From positions 33,641,646 through 33,705,645 of the forward strand of contig CM067508.1 of the NCBI GenBank assembly GCA_034509495.1: a stretch of DNA of 64,000 nucleotides, read 5' to 3'. Positions within the stretch are counted from its first letter, which is position 1. The number at the start of each line of letters is the position of its first letter. Positions 49,240 to 59,800 of this stretch are shown in pieces. This DNA is from Acestrorhynchus altus. Lineage: Eukaryota; Chordata; Actinopteri; Characiformes; Acestrorhynchidae. The notes below the pieces were generated by a model. The model was not told the origin of the DNA, made no database searches, and was given only the letters and a program-made list of their open reading frames with translations. A program made the translations under genes and the position numbers.

Positions 49240-49510
49240 TAATGCACTTGGAATAATATTACAGCCAAATCAGACGAATTTATTAATGCGGGCGGACCCC
49301 ACAGAGAGATGCTTTTAAAGGCCAATGATTTAATTTAAGCTCTTAAAGGATACCCCTCCGCACTCGATACACTGCCGGAAATTGTGACTGGGTGTCAACG
49401 AGTGCGATACACCCTCTGTATAAATAACTCGCAGGCTACGGCTTCTGGAAACAGCATTCGCTTTCCGTGGGCTGATCTGCTGTCTTGATTTCTCATTACT
49501 TCATTAATAT
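49240..49510. promoter_or_regulatory. Candidate conserved non-coding element
   Basis: A repeat-free island with GGAATAATATTACAGCC, CGAATTTATTAATGCGGGCG, GGCCAATGATTTAATTTAAG and CTCATTACTTCATTAATATT. Texture and motif density suggest regulatory DNA. Not tested. Confidence 0.33.
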
Positions 49511-49652
49511 TTTCACCCTGATGCTCAATACTGAACTTCACCCCATTTCTAGTAAGCGCTGCTGTCTGGCTTACCTTCATCTACATACAGCGTCGGTTAT
49601 ATCTTTATTTCCCAGACTCAAAGCTGCAGTAATGTCAAGCCATGTCCTGTGT

Positions 49653-49655
49653 GTG

Positions 49656-49704
<49 letters not shown>
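49653..49704. repeat. Compound (TA)n-(GA)n microsatellite
   Basis: TA units run into about 16 GA units. Confidence 0.95.
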
Positions 49705-49706
<2 letters not shown>

Positions 49707-50744
49707 GGATGGAAACTCTGGACTATGGTTATGGTTATGTTAAGGGTAGGTTAATGTTATGCTGAGTTTACATTGGGGTTACGTTTGGGGTTAGGAAAAG
49801 GGTTAGGTTAAGTTCAGATTAAGTACGGTGCAGGTTTAGGTGAGGGCTCAGGTAATAAAATTCCACATGTTGCTTCATAATCTTCTCTGTAGAATTTGTC
49901 GCTCAGAGTGACTCTGGGCTGCATTATTAAATTCTGCATATGCACAAGGCTTGGCCAGTATTTAGATCATTTTCTGTCACATATGTATGTATTCCTCTTG
50001 AGACCCGGCTGCAGAAATATGCCACAGTGCAGAAGGAGGATGCGTTGCATTGACTTTAACTGTAATGCATCATTTGCTTGGTGCCTCAGATGATAAAGAA
50101 CAATTTGAAACGCATAAACAAATCATTGTTACATCACAATAATCATAACAGGGCAGCTAATTGGCATTATTATTTTCACTATTCGTTTACATACGTCACA
50201 GCTGAAATTCAGAAAGCAAAAAGTCAAAAACACGGAAATTAAAACAGCTGGATACATGGTGTAAAATAGGGCTGGGCAATATATCATAAATATCAATATA
50301 TCAAGATATATTTTGTAAAAGATATAAAAAAATAGCCAAATTGAAATATTGCTGGTGTATCTGTGTATGATTTTATTCCAAAAAAAATGTGAAAATGGTT
50401 TGGTTTCTGGATGGATGACACTCTACCGAGTATAGTCTTGTTCGAATTATGTCCTAAAAACACTGTAATTAAAGAAATTTAAATATGCAGCAGTGTTTTA
50501 GAGGATTCCCTGCTTTATGGCCCCTTGGCCAATTTTGTGGGATATTTTCATAGTTTGATGAACATTTATTTGTCATTTTCATTTGGAGACATAAGAGACA
50601 GTCAGACATGCAAGATGTTATTTTTTTGAGGAGATCTTATGTTGCTCAAATTTGGCTTCCTTTGAGATATGAATATTAATAGAGTTTGAATATATTTGTA
50701 ATTATAAAAATTTGACAACGTTTTGGCCATTTACTTAATTTAAA
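49705..50744. other. AT-rich non-coding DNA
   Basis: GGTTAGG-type degenerate words lie at 49725-49860. A T/A-rich stretch follows at 50270-50720. No exon or named repeat recognised. Confidence 0.45.
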
Positions 50745-51250
50745 GGACAATTAAAACACTTCACACCTCAGAAATCCTGTTGGAAGTTGATCATCCATCA
50801 TCCAAAGTGTTTTGCGCTAAAAATGCCAAATGTTTCATTAATAATTTCACAAGGATATTTATAATAAGATGATCAAAATAATATCCCTTCTCAGGACTTT
50901 TTCTGAAATTGAAACATTTAAAAGTTAGAGCAAGCCCCTCCCTTCCCATTTTCCTCTATAACCCGATATCTGGGTCAGTGATGTCATTAGCCCCGCCCCT
51001 CTCTCTGATTAGTCAGAGTCTGTATGCAGGTTGATCATCAGCCCCGCCCCCTCTCTCTGATCAGTCAGAGTCTGTATGCAGGTTGAACATCAGCCCCGCC
51101 CCCTCTCTCTGATCAGTCAGAGTCTGTATGCAGGTTGATCATGTTCATGTGGACAGAGCAGTAAACATGCACTGGAAGCTTCCTTAGTATTTAAACTGGG
51201 ATTTAATTCAGTTTGAAATTAGTGAATTACTCATTTCAATTAGCAGCGAA
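50745..51250 (-). mobile_element. GC-box MITE family, copy (e), three 52-bp units
   Basis: Family blocks in minus orientation: CCTCAGAAATCCTGTTGGAA, CCCTTCTCAGGACTTT, CTGGGTCAGTGATGTCA, then three tandem units at 50989-51039 (51 bp), 51040-51091 and 51092-51143 (52 bp each), each with a C-rich complement of GGGGCGGGGC and a TGATCAGTCA/TGATTAGTCA dyad, then AAACATGCACTGGAAGCTTC. This is the highest unit number among the family copies in this window. Confidence 0.75.
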
Positions 51251-52613
51251 TTACTTATTATATGATATCACACTTCAAAGCCACTGCCATGGTTCGGTAG
51301 GGTGGCTGTTTGTTATGAAGCCTAAAAAATGTGGGCACCAGAACCAGGTTTGCAAATTATGCCCCTGGAAGTCCGGCCATCTTTAGTTTCTGTTTTCCAT
51401 CTAATCAAGACGTTTCATTAATGGCAAGATCGAATGTTCAAATATGTCATATATTATTTCAGCACACTGTGCAACATCCAGTGCACTCAGTCATTTAATA
51501 CAGTGATAATGTGATATTTGGAATGTACCGTGATGCTGAATTTAATCACACGCTGCACTCACCTGCAGTGGTATTCTCAGCATGTATGCTTAAGGTGCTT
51601 CAGGTGACGGCAGCTATGCAGCACCACAATCCCAAGGTGTTGCAAAACCAATCGAGGCTGTCGTTTGGATCTCATTAGTGACTGATTCCAGGCAAGCCCC
51701 ACCAATTTACTGGTGTCATGGTTCTTTCTCAGGCTCAGCTCTGACCTCTGCAGTCATGATGTGACCTCGGTGCTCTAATCTGTTCTGATTTTTTTTTCTC
51801 ATTTTTTGGTTTTCAGCGGCTTCCTGGGCAAAACGGATGAAACCCAAAATGATGTGACACCTGTAAGCTAACAGGAAGCATTTGCCTCTGACTTCCGCCC
51901 TGGGAACGTGGCAAGGGTGGGTCGGCGTTCCTTAATGAAAGCACTCACATAGCACTAACTGAGGAACGGGGTCCGAACAGTGGCTGGCTTATTAAAATGA
52001 GCTCTGGCTGGCGTCGCTCCTGGAGGGGAAAAACACTGTAGAACCATACAAGAAGTGATGCGGCACGTCCTCTCTCCTGGTTTGGTGCACGGTGGTTTGA
52101 CACCTGCTTTGGGGCTTCAAATCAGAGAAATGACTGCTTAAAAAAGGAGGCGGTGGAAAGAAGTTGTCGGGGTCTTTGCACACAGCCTGCCCGTGGTGCT
52201 GCCTGAAGGACTACCATGGAAACAAGGAGTGCGACAGGCTCTTGAGGGACCCGCCGCAGCTGCAGGCGCATCCGTCCTGACAGGCTGATGAAGACATCAG
52301 TACCACGCCGAGCACAACAGCGAAAGGGAGAGGGATGATACAAGCCGCGTTAACTGCTGCGTTGTTGAAATGTTCATTAGTGAGCTTGTGAAACGTCCAG
52401 GGAATTGAAATGCTTTCAGGGACCATATTGTCTGCTTAGTCTTCTGTAGAGATTTGGGTTCCGGATCCCAGGGGTTGGGCATAAATTGATCATTTCTTAT
52501 ATATGATTGTTTGTATACTGCAGCGAAAGCAAACAAGTATCGCAAGAGTGATTTTCCAGGTTTCTTTGTCTGCTGTTACTGACTGTATGGACATGAAAGC
52601 ATGTACAGAAGAC
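51251..52613. other. Non-coding DNA, no gene seen
   Basis: Repeat-poor mixed sequence. Minus-strand open frames at 52122-52545 overlap each other and carry no recognised domain. Confidence 0.4.
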
Positions 52614-52997
52614 CAGCATAGGGCTCGGAGTGGCTCTGCTGCCTAATTGTGGTGGCACTGTGATCCGAGAATTACAGGGTCTGATCGTTTCAACATGAAA
52701 TTTGATTACTTTTCTTAAAGTGTCTGCAAAAAATAACTGTAATAACTTTTTATTCCGTGAACGCTGTACCTCCAGGGTGCAAAGGATGTCTTTGGGTCAT
52801 TTAGGGTCACAGACACACGCTCTTCATCCATCGTAACTGCGAGTCTCTGCTGCAGCTGTGAAAGCACCACCTACCCGGACAATTTCACTCTCACAGACTC
52901 CGGCCGCTGATGGCCAGCCACGTGACCCAGAATTCCAGAATTCTCGGATCACAGTGCCAACACACTAGGCAGCTGAGCCATTTGGAGCCCTATGCTG
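52614..52997. mobile_element. 384-bp element with about 65-bp inverted termini
   Basis: The left end reads CAGCATAGGGCTC, then TGGCTC, GCTGCCTA and GGCACTGTGATCCGAGAATT (52614-52673). The right end is its imperfect inverse: AATTCTCGGATCACAGTGCC, TAGGCAGCTGAGCCA and GAGCCCTATGCTG, ending at 52997. The interior has no open frame of note and no transposase. No target-site duplication is evident. This is a large-TIR, foldback-type MITE that I cannot name. Confidence 0.85.
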
Positions 52998-53384
52998 CCG
53001 GGCTTTTATTTGATAAACCCCCATATTGGAGCTGGAGACGGGGCACTTTCCTGCAATGATGCCCAAGTTCCTCAGTACAGGAGGAAACATGTGCTTGTCT
53101 ATACCCTCCTAATGTTGGGCGCATCATAGGTGAAGGGTGGAGTGTCAGGGTCACGTCCATAATTGGGCGGGAAAAGAGGAAAGAAGAGCAGCATAGACAA
53201 CGTGAGAGCTGACGAGAAACTCTTGGTACATGAGATGAAATTTCCACTTTAATGACATTGGCACTGACAACAGCTTCACCAAGGAATTGATGGGAATAAG
53301 TGGAGCAGGACACCGAAGCTGTATATATAATACATCAACATAACCTCCACAATGAGAGTTTTCGCATGTTGCTGCAATTAAGCC
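52998..53384. other. Non-coding DNA, no gene seen
   Basis: No repeat or exon recognised. Confidence 0.45.
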
Positions 53385-53500
53385 ATGCAATAATGGCCCA
53401 CAAATAAAAGCTCTAATTGGTAATCCTAGTAATTATTTGACCTTTTTTCCATAGGAACTGTAATTGCTAGCTTTTCATTTCATGTGCATTATTGAGCCAA
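53385..53500. promoter_or_regulatory. Candidate conserved non-coding element
   Basis: The words AAAGCTCTAATTGGTAATCC, TAGTAATTATTTGACC and GTAATTGCTAGC are dense TAAT/ATTA cores in otherwise complex sequence. Inference only. Confidence 0.33.
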
Positions 53501-53733
53501 ACCCCCTTTTTTTTTTGAATAACACGCCTGTCCTGCAGCAAAAAAACACTTCACATCCACTTAAAGTTAAAGGAAAGCTTTCAAGGCACTAACCCGATGA
53601 CTACCGCTTTTCTGCTTGCATTGTTTAATTGGTTTCACCTCTCACTGGCGCCTGATTGGGTCTCCTTTAGTGAGCGCTTCTCTCTCACTTCGGGCCCCAG
53701 TGGAGTTGGTATAGGCGGTGAGGGCTGGAAGCT

Positions 53734-53760
53734 GGTGTGTGTGTGTGTGTGAGAGAGAGG
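53734..53760. repeat. Short (GT)n-(GA)n microsatellite
   Basis: About 9 GT units followed by 4 to 5 GA units. Confidence 0.85.
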
Positions 53761-54309
53761 GATTCCTTCTCGTCTGAGGGGGCTGCGGGTCACCTCCACT
53801 CCCCCTCACTTTGAAACGGACCCCTGGTGGCAGCTCCTGGGAGAGCGCAGTGATGTCTCTATCAGACTGTCAAAAGAGATCGCCCGGGGCTCCGGAGGGT
53901 CCCCCGGAGCCAATCAAACTCTTCATGCCGCACCCACCCGATGCTCTTTCACCGGCGTGCACACTGCAGAGGAGGGGAGGCAGCAAAGGAGAGCAAAAAA
54001 GAGTGTACGGCGGAGAGTAGGTGTGTATGGTGTGTGGGGGATGAGGTGGGGGTTGCAGGTGAAGGTGGAGGTGATATTCAACACTCCAATCAGTCAGAAC
54101 AAACTCTCGGAGCTGGGTGCAGCCTGTTCTGTACGTCAAGGGCCAGACATGACTCTGGACGCCACGGCTATTTTTACAAAGCGGCCGCTCAGTTATTTAT
54201 CTCGCCGTAGGATGAAGAAAAAAAGTTTTCCTTCCTTGCATTGCATTTTGTTTATTTGGAAGACGATTCCTCCGCCACTCCTTGTGAAGCCGAAGATCCC
54301 AAGGGAGTG

Positions 54310-54500
54310 GAGTCAATGGCGACGTAATTTAATTATTTGTGTAACTTAATTACCATCCTTAAAACAAGAGAGTGCGAGGGACCACTCTTACCGCACAATG
54401 ATTAATATACTGATCATCCTTTAATTGGAATAATTGGATATCAATGCCTTCTATGGCCCGATTCAAGTTGCAACACTTTTGAAAATGTTGCTTTTTTAAT
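54310..54500. promoter_or_regulatory. Candidate conserved non-coding element
   Basis: CGTAATTTAATTATTTGTGT, AACTTAATTACCATCC, ATGATTAATATACTGATC and CTTTAATTGGAATAATTGG are clustered homeodomain-like sites with no repeat signature. Inference only. Confidence 0.33.
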
Positions 54501-55839
54501 AGAAAAAGGCCCTCTGATGGAGGAGAGACGGGAATGTGTGTATAATATGAATAAATAAGTTGATGAGGCAGGGAAGCTCCATTTACTGTACTTGGGGCTC
54601 CATCACTGAGAACAACACTACAGAGTGATGGGCCTGCTAGAGAGCCATTAGGCACTGGAGGTGATTTTAATGAAAATGGGAGACACTAAGTGCAGGCAAT
54701 GGAGAGCATATTCCCTCTCCCTCTCCCTCTCTCTCCCTCTCTCACTCAGTCTCACACGCCCTGTCTCTCTGTCTAGAGAGAGATGAGCTCTCATCTGGAC
54801 CTTGTTATTGTGATAGAACAACAAAAGCAGTGCATTAGCCTGCTGCTCTGGACACGCGGGGGTCTTTGATGTGTTTCTCGCCGAGCCGGGTGCAGCCATG
54901 GCCACAGTCCTTCACTAAAGCAGGGGTGGGCTGGCTAATCACACGGGCTCACCGAGCGCCACTGTGTTTACACACAGAAAGGATCCTCCACAGCTAATGG
55001 AGCGCTGAGGACGTCAGCAGTGGGGGGAAAAAAAAACACACACACTCAAGAAGTCAAACCATTAGTTAGTGGGAACATTTTTATATGTATTTCACACAAA
55101 CAGATAAAAATACAGAAGTTCAAATCTGACAGACTGTCAGCGGGGCACACGCGGGGTTCGGTTCTAGATAAATAGCAGGAATGCACGTATAGGATAAGTA
55201 TATAAAAGTATGACATTCGTATATTTACACGACACTTCAACGTCTGCCACTGTTTAGCACAGAGACGCTGGCCTGTGTTTGTAATTCTACATTATTATAC
55301 ACATTTAATAATATCATACAGAAATCAATTCTGTGACTGTAGCACACAAACCTGTCTTGATGTCAAATTCATAAATTCATTAAGTAAACTTTATTCCCAG
55401 GTTGTGCTTGTGGTGTGGTGCCCCCAACCATAATGCTACACTGTCACATGATCAATGAATGCACTATCTAACGCAACCATTTCCGATTTGTTAGGCCACT
55501 AAAGAACACAACACTCAAAACACATCAATGATCAGATCTATATGTACAATATATACATGGACTACATTCGAGCATACACTGTCCCCACGCTCTCTCGTAT
55601 ATACACATATTAATGCATGACGGATTCTATCATTTAATCACGTTACATTTGAGGCGTGTAGTAAAGCAAAATGAATCATTCAAATCATTTAAGAGGATTA
55701 GTGGAACTGGATTTCTGTGGGATATAAAGCCAAATAATAAATAAAAAGAAATAATTCATGAATGAGAATAAAAACGACTTTGCTTTTTTTGAATGAAATT
55801 ATGATCATGAATGGATTTTTCAACATATTCAAATTCCCT
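54501..55839. other. Non-coding DNA downstream of the MCTP gene
   Basis: Interrupted CT repeats lie at 54710-54750. The remainder has no recognised exon or transposon. A minus-strand AATAAA is present at 55396-55391, but it is 1.4 kb from the stop codon. Confidence 0.4.
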
Positions 55840-55994
55840 GAGACGCACTAGTCTACAGTGAATGTGAAAAAGTTACCCCCCATGAACGCCTTCGACTAAC
55901 ATATTTACACAAATGGACATTTGATCTGAACTATATTGAGATACAGCTAAAGAATTGACTCAAATCATTTTTTAATTCACTTAAAAACACTGAA

Positions 55995-56183
55995 TTAATA
56001 GAAATGTCTCACTCCTCCAGGCAGAACTCTTTGAACAATGGGATGTTTCAGCGTCAGTCTTTGTACATACACTCTTACGTTCTCCTGAAGCCCCCTCTGA
56101 TACAATAAAGATCTCACAGTGGTTTCTATGATGGAGAGATCTCCACACCCTGCTGCAGCAAAGCAGCCCCAAACCAGGCTCAT
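55995..56183 (-). pseudogene. Tc1-like transposase relic near the MCTP 3' end
   Basis: Read on the minus strand, the segment encodes SLVWGCFAAAGCGDLSII, then YQRGLQENVRVYVQRLTL. These are the MVWGCFAASG and YQRILQENVRPSV blocks of Tc1-like DDE transposases. A likely element end lies near 55850 (CTACAGTGAATGTGAAAAAG). Flanking transposase blocks are absent or shifted out of frame. It is a closer match to the family than its relative at 17206-17430. It lies on the same strand as the MCTP gene, about 0.6 kb past the stop codon. Confidence 0.8.
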
Positions 56184-56467
56184 CTGGTCATGGTGAGTCC
56201 ACTCGCTTCAACTATCAAGAGTAAACCAAACTAATGATGAGGTTTAAATAAGACAACCTCCTCCAATGTCTAGTGTTTAGTTATATCACCTCCATTTCTC
56301 CATTCAGTAAAAATGAAGATCAAAAAAACACGTGTACATATGTAAGTCAAAGTTGTTCATAGGGTGTTCCACACATGTCATTAGAATTGTATTAACGCAC
56401 CAACTTCATAAAAAATGTTGCTTAGCAGCCATGGACAACTGTTAACAAAGTGTGTTGCTTAGCATGA

Positions 56468-56497
56468 TTTAATATCCTAATAATTATTATATTTAAT
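56468..56497 (-). terminator. Possible MCTP poly(A) signals (ATTAAA)
   Basis: Two minus-strand ATTAAA variants lie at 56473-56468 and 56497-56492, roughly 280 to 310 bases past the stop codon. They are the nearest signal-like hexamers. Such words are common by chance in AT-rich DNA, so this is weak. Confidence 0.25.
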
Positions 56498-56539
56498 CAT
56501 TAATATGACAGACTGCTGTAGTAGCTTTACCTCCTGTTA

Positions 56540-56540
56540 G

Positions 56541-56589
<49 letters not shown>
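56540..56589. repeat. (CA)n microsatellite, probable 3' UTR
   Basis: About 24 CA units, about 190 bases beyond the MCTP stop codon and so possibly within the transcript's 3' UTR. Confidence 0.96.
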
Positions 56590-56590
<1 letters not shown>

Positions 56591-56774
56591 GCTGGAGCAA
56601 AGGCTGGCACCAACCTCACCAAAGGGTAGAGGAGGTCCAACATGGGGTGGGAGAGGAGGTGGGGGACTCCACTTGTCTGCCCCCGGAGGTGAGAGGGGGC
56701 AGTCTGGACTGAACATGAGACCACCACTTTAGCCACTGCCTTTCATCCAGAAAGTCTCTGCTGGGGCTTTGGTG

Positions 56775-56834
56775 CTAACGCTTCTTCTTCTGCGCACTCT
56801 GGGTGCCCGTCGTTCTCAGCTCGCTGTACTGCAC
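56775..56834 (-). CDS. mctp2: MCTP (probably MCTP2) last coding exon
   Basis: The exon begins after a polypyrimidine tract and a TTTTTACAG acceptor. Read from 56834 down, it encodes VQYSELRTTGTQSAQKKKR and a TAG stop at 56777-56775. The acceptor phase (0) fits the donor of the exon at 61626. In MCTP proteins the tail after the conserved SRVPSDVQ block reads VQYxELK and then ends in a basic stretch, as here. The Q-K before VQY, encoded at the exon junction, is closer to MCTP2 than to MCTP1, which I recall as VPSDVQVVQY. The tail is cytosolic. The 3' UTR follows to the left and seems to contain a (CA)n tract. The paralogue choice rests on a few residues. Confidence 0.85.
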   Translation of the reverse strand: MQYSELRTTGTQSAQKKKR

Positions 56835-59800
56835 CTGTAAAAACAAACAGCGCTTTGGTGGGAGGCAGGTAATCGGAGCTGAGGCCTGGCGCACAGTAAT
56901 GGCTCCCATGAGGAGAGCCGGTTGCAGGGGGAAAGCAGAGGCGGGCACGCCTGTAATGAATCATTTTTTAAACACAGGAGCAGAGGGGATTAATCACAGG
57001 GAGGAAGGATTTGAAAAGCCAAGGGTTCCTCACTGATGCAGCAGCAAGCACACCTTCCCCGCCCCCTCCGAACCAACATCTCCAGCACCGGCACCAGACG
57101 ACGAACTACATGGGATGCAGATGTGTGTCGGTTCAGTGGCCCTGCTGAAAGGTCGTCATAATCCTTGTGAGTTGTGTCCTTCCCAAGGAAACTTTTCGCA
57201 CTGTTCTAATTATAGCCGCTCGTAGGCAGGAGTTTGCATCTGGGCTGCTCGGGCTGCTTTGACCACTCCGGGCTCCTCGGTTATGGATGATCACGCGCTT
57301 CTTCTAGTCTCACCAAACGCGCGGCTCGCTTTTCCCTTTCATCAAGGGGACCTTCAGCTTTGACCTCTGCTCCCCCGCCTCCTTTAAGCATCGCTCCACG
57401 GAGCTGCCCGCGTGTCACACTGCGCTGCGGGTTTCCGTTATGTACCCACACGGAGAACTAATCACTCAACTTTACAGTTTAGTTTAAAATGCACGCAGAC
57501 GTGCAGCATTCACCATCACTGTACGTTGTAAGCTGTCATAAACAGGTGGTGCGGGCGACGTGCTAAGAGACTACCACACAGGAGCTCTTTGTGGTTCTAT
57601 AATTCCAGACTGTAGTTCATCTGTTTCTCTGCAGACTTCATTCTCCTCCTTTCACCCTGATCTTCAACGATCAGGACCCCACAGGACCACCACAGAGCAG
57701 CTATTATGTGGGTGGTGGGTCATTAGGTACAAATGGAACAGACACAGCAGTGCTGCTGGAGGCTTTAAACCCCTCACTGCTGGACTGAGGACACACAACT
57801 CACCAGAAATATCCAGGAAACAGTGTCCTGTGGGCGCCGATGAAGGACTAGAGGATGACGAACACAAACTGTGCAGAAACAGATGAGCTTCTGTCTCGGT
57901 GGAGACACTCGGTAGGAGTGTCTAATAGAGTGGACAGTGAATGGACGCAGTGTTTAAACACTCCAGCCGCACTGCTGGGTCTGATGTTCCAATGCCTGCC
58001 CTGTGATGGTCCCATGGGGTCCTGACCATTGAAGATCAGCATGAAAAAGGGCTAATGATGTAGGCAGAGAAATGGTAATTGTGGTAAGTATGGTACGTGG
58101 AGCTGATGATGTTATGGCTGACAGATTACAAAACGGACACCTCCACCCGGTCCGAATCCACAACCCGCACCACGTATAGCATTAATAACCAAAAAGGGAC
58201 GGTAAAGAAAAAAATCCCAGAAAGACTCAAATTCACTTGATAAGGGCTCGAGCATGAAAGTCAAAAAAATGCTTTTCTTGTTTGTTTCCCCTGACAAAAC
58301 AATAACCTGGTGGTGTGCTGCACGGTAACGGAGCGCACACTAATTACCAGGCCCTGATTATGAGAATGGAAAGATGGAGCGCGAGGGAACAAAGACAGTG
58401 GCGGCTGCATCAGAACATGAAACCGGCCTCAGAACTGACAGATGCTTCTTATTTTAGGACAGAGGAGCTAGCGTCAGAAGTCCAGTTTTGAGGCTTCGTG
58501 TTTGAAGAACTGCTCAGGCACTAATTGCCAAGTCATTTCAAAAACCGCGAGACAGGAGTCAATTTGAGCTTTTGTAATGCACCGTTTATTTGGGCGATTC
58601 TCAGCCTCTCGGAGACGGAGGTTTGAAAATGACAAACTTATCCAGTTTTGTACTCAATTTGCACATGTGCCTTCTTCCTCCCTCCGTGACAGAGAGCACC
58701 CACTGATCCTATGTAACACATTAATAATATTTTTTGTTATAGTGGAGGCGTGTTCTTTGATTCCTTGTATCAAATTAAAATTCACAGCCAAGGTTATTCC
58801 TCCATTCTATTCAAATGCACGGCTCTCAAAAGCAAGACAGATGATCCAACGACTCAAAAGGCTTAAAACTTCACAATTTATTTATTTCTCGGACCAACTG
58901 GTGACTACAGAGCCTTTCGTTCTCAGGGCTGCTCTGAGTCTCTCCTATAACGGCACAAGATTACATTAGGTAAGAAATGGCCACTACACTCTTGACCTGA
59001 TCAACACTGAGGGCTGGCTTGCAGGACAAAGATTAAATTAGGTTCTGGACTACACAGCATTCTGGATGGAGATTCCCAATTGGGGGGAGAACACAGTCCA
59101 AGACTAGGCTTAATCCCTCTCCAGAAAACCAGCCCTAAACGCTTGAGCCTGAATTCTAAGGCCTAATATTTAGGGGTTATCCGTTTAGGCATATACAGTA
59201 TACAGTGTTTATAGTGTGCATTTATTACCACGTCACACTTATTTATTGCACTTTTGCACTGTTCAGTTTTTGCTCTATTACTACTATCTGCACTTTTGGT
59301 TAGATTCGAACTGCATTTTGTTGTTTGTGCTGGTCCTGAATCCACTGGGAGATACCGTGCCAAAAATATCCCTGTAGTATTCGAACACCTTTCTACGACC
59401 AGTTCCATCTTAGTCCAACTACTGCCGCCAACACTGATCCCATTCCTGGACCAGCTCTTAACTAAAACTGCCTCCACTGCCTCAACTAAAAGTGCCCTGC
59501 CTCCTTGACCCACGCGTCGAAGCTTCGACGTGGAGCATAACATCACTAATCTTTGTATTCCAGGTCTTCCCGTTTGTGTTCACGTTCAGTGTGTGGTTTG
59601 TTTAATTAAGCTTCACCTGCATTTACATCTGGCTCCACCTCTGAATCCATAGACACGTAAATAAAGGCAATTATGCTAAAATAATGATCATTGTACTCGT
59701 GAAAATGTATTTCTACAAATGGAATGAAACGGACCGATACTGGAGATTACTATGATCCATAATATTTGACTGCATATCAATAGTTTGGCCTGATGCTCCC

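Noticed and set aside
55391..55396. Minus-strand AATAAA as the MCTP poly(A) site
   Set aside because: It is 1.4 kb from the stop codon, beyond a Tc1 relic. Nearer ATTAAA variants exist and neither can be proven from sequence.
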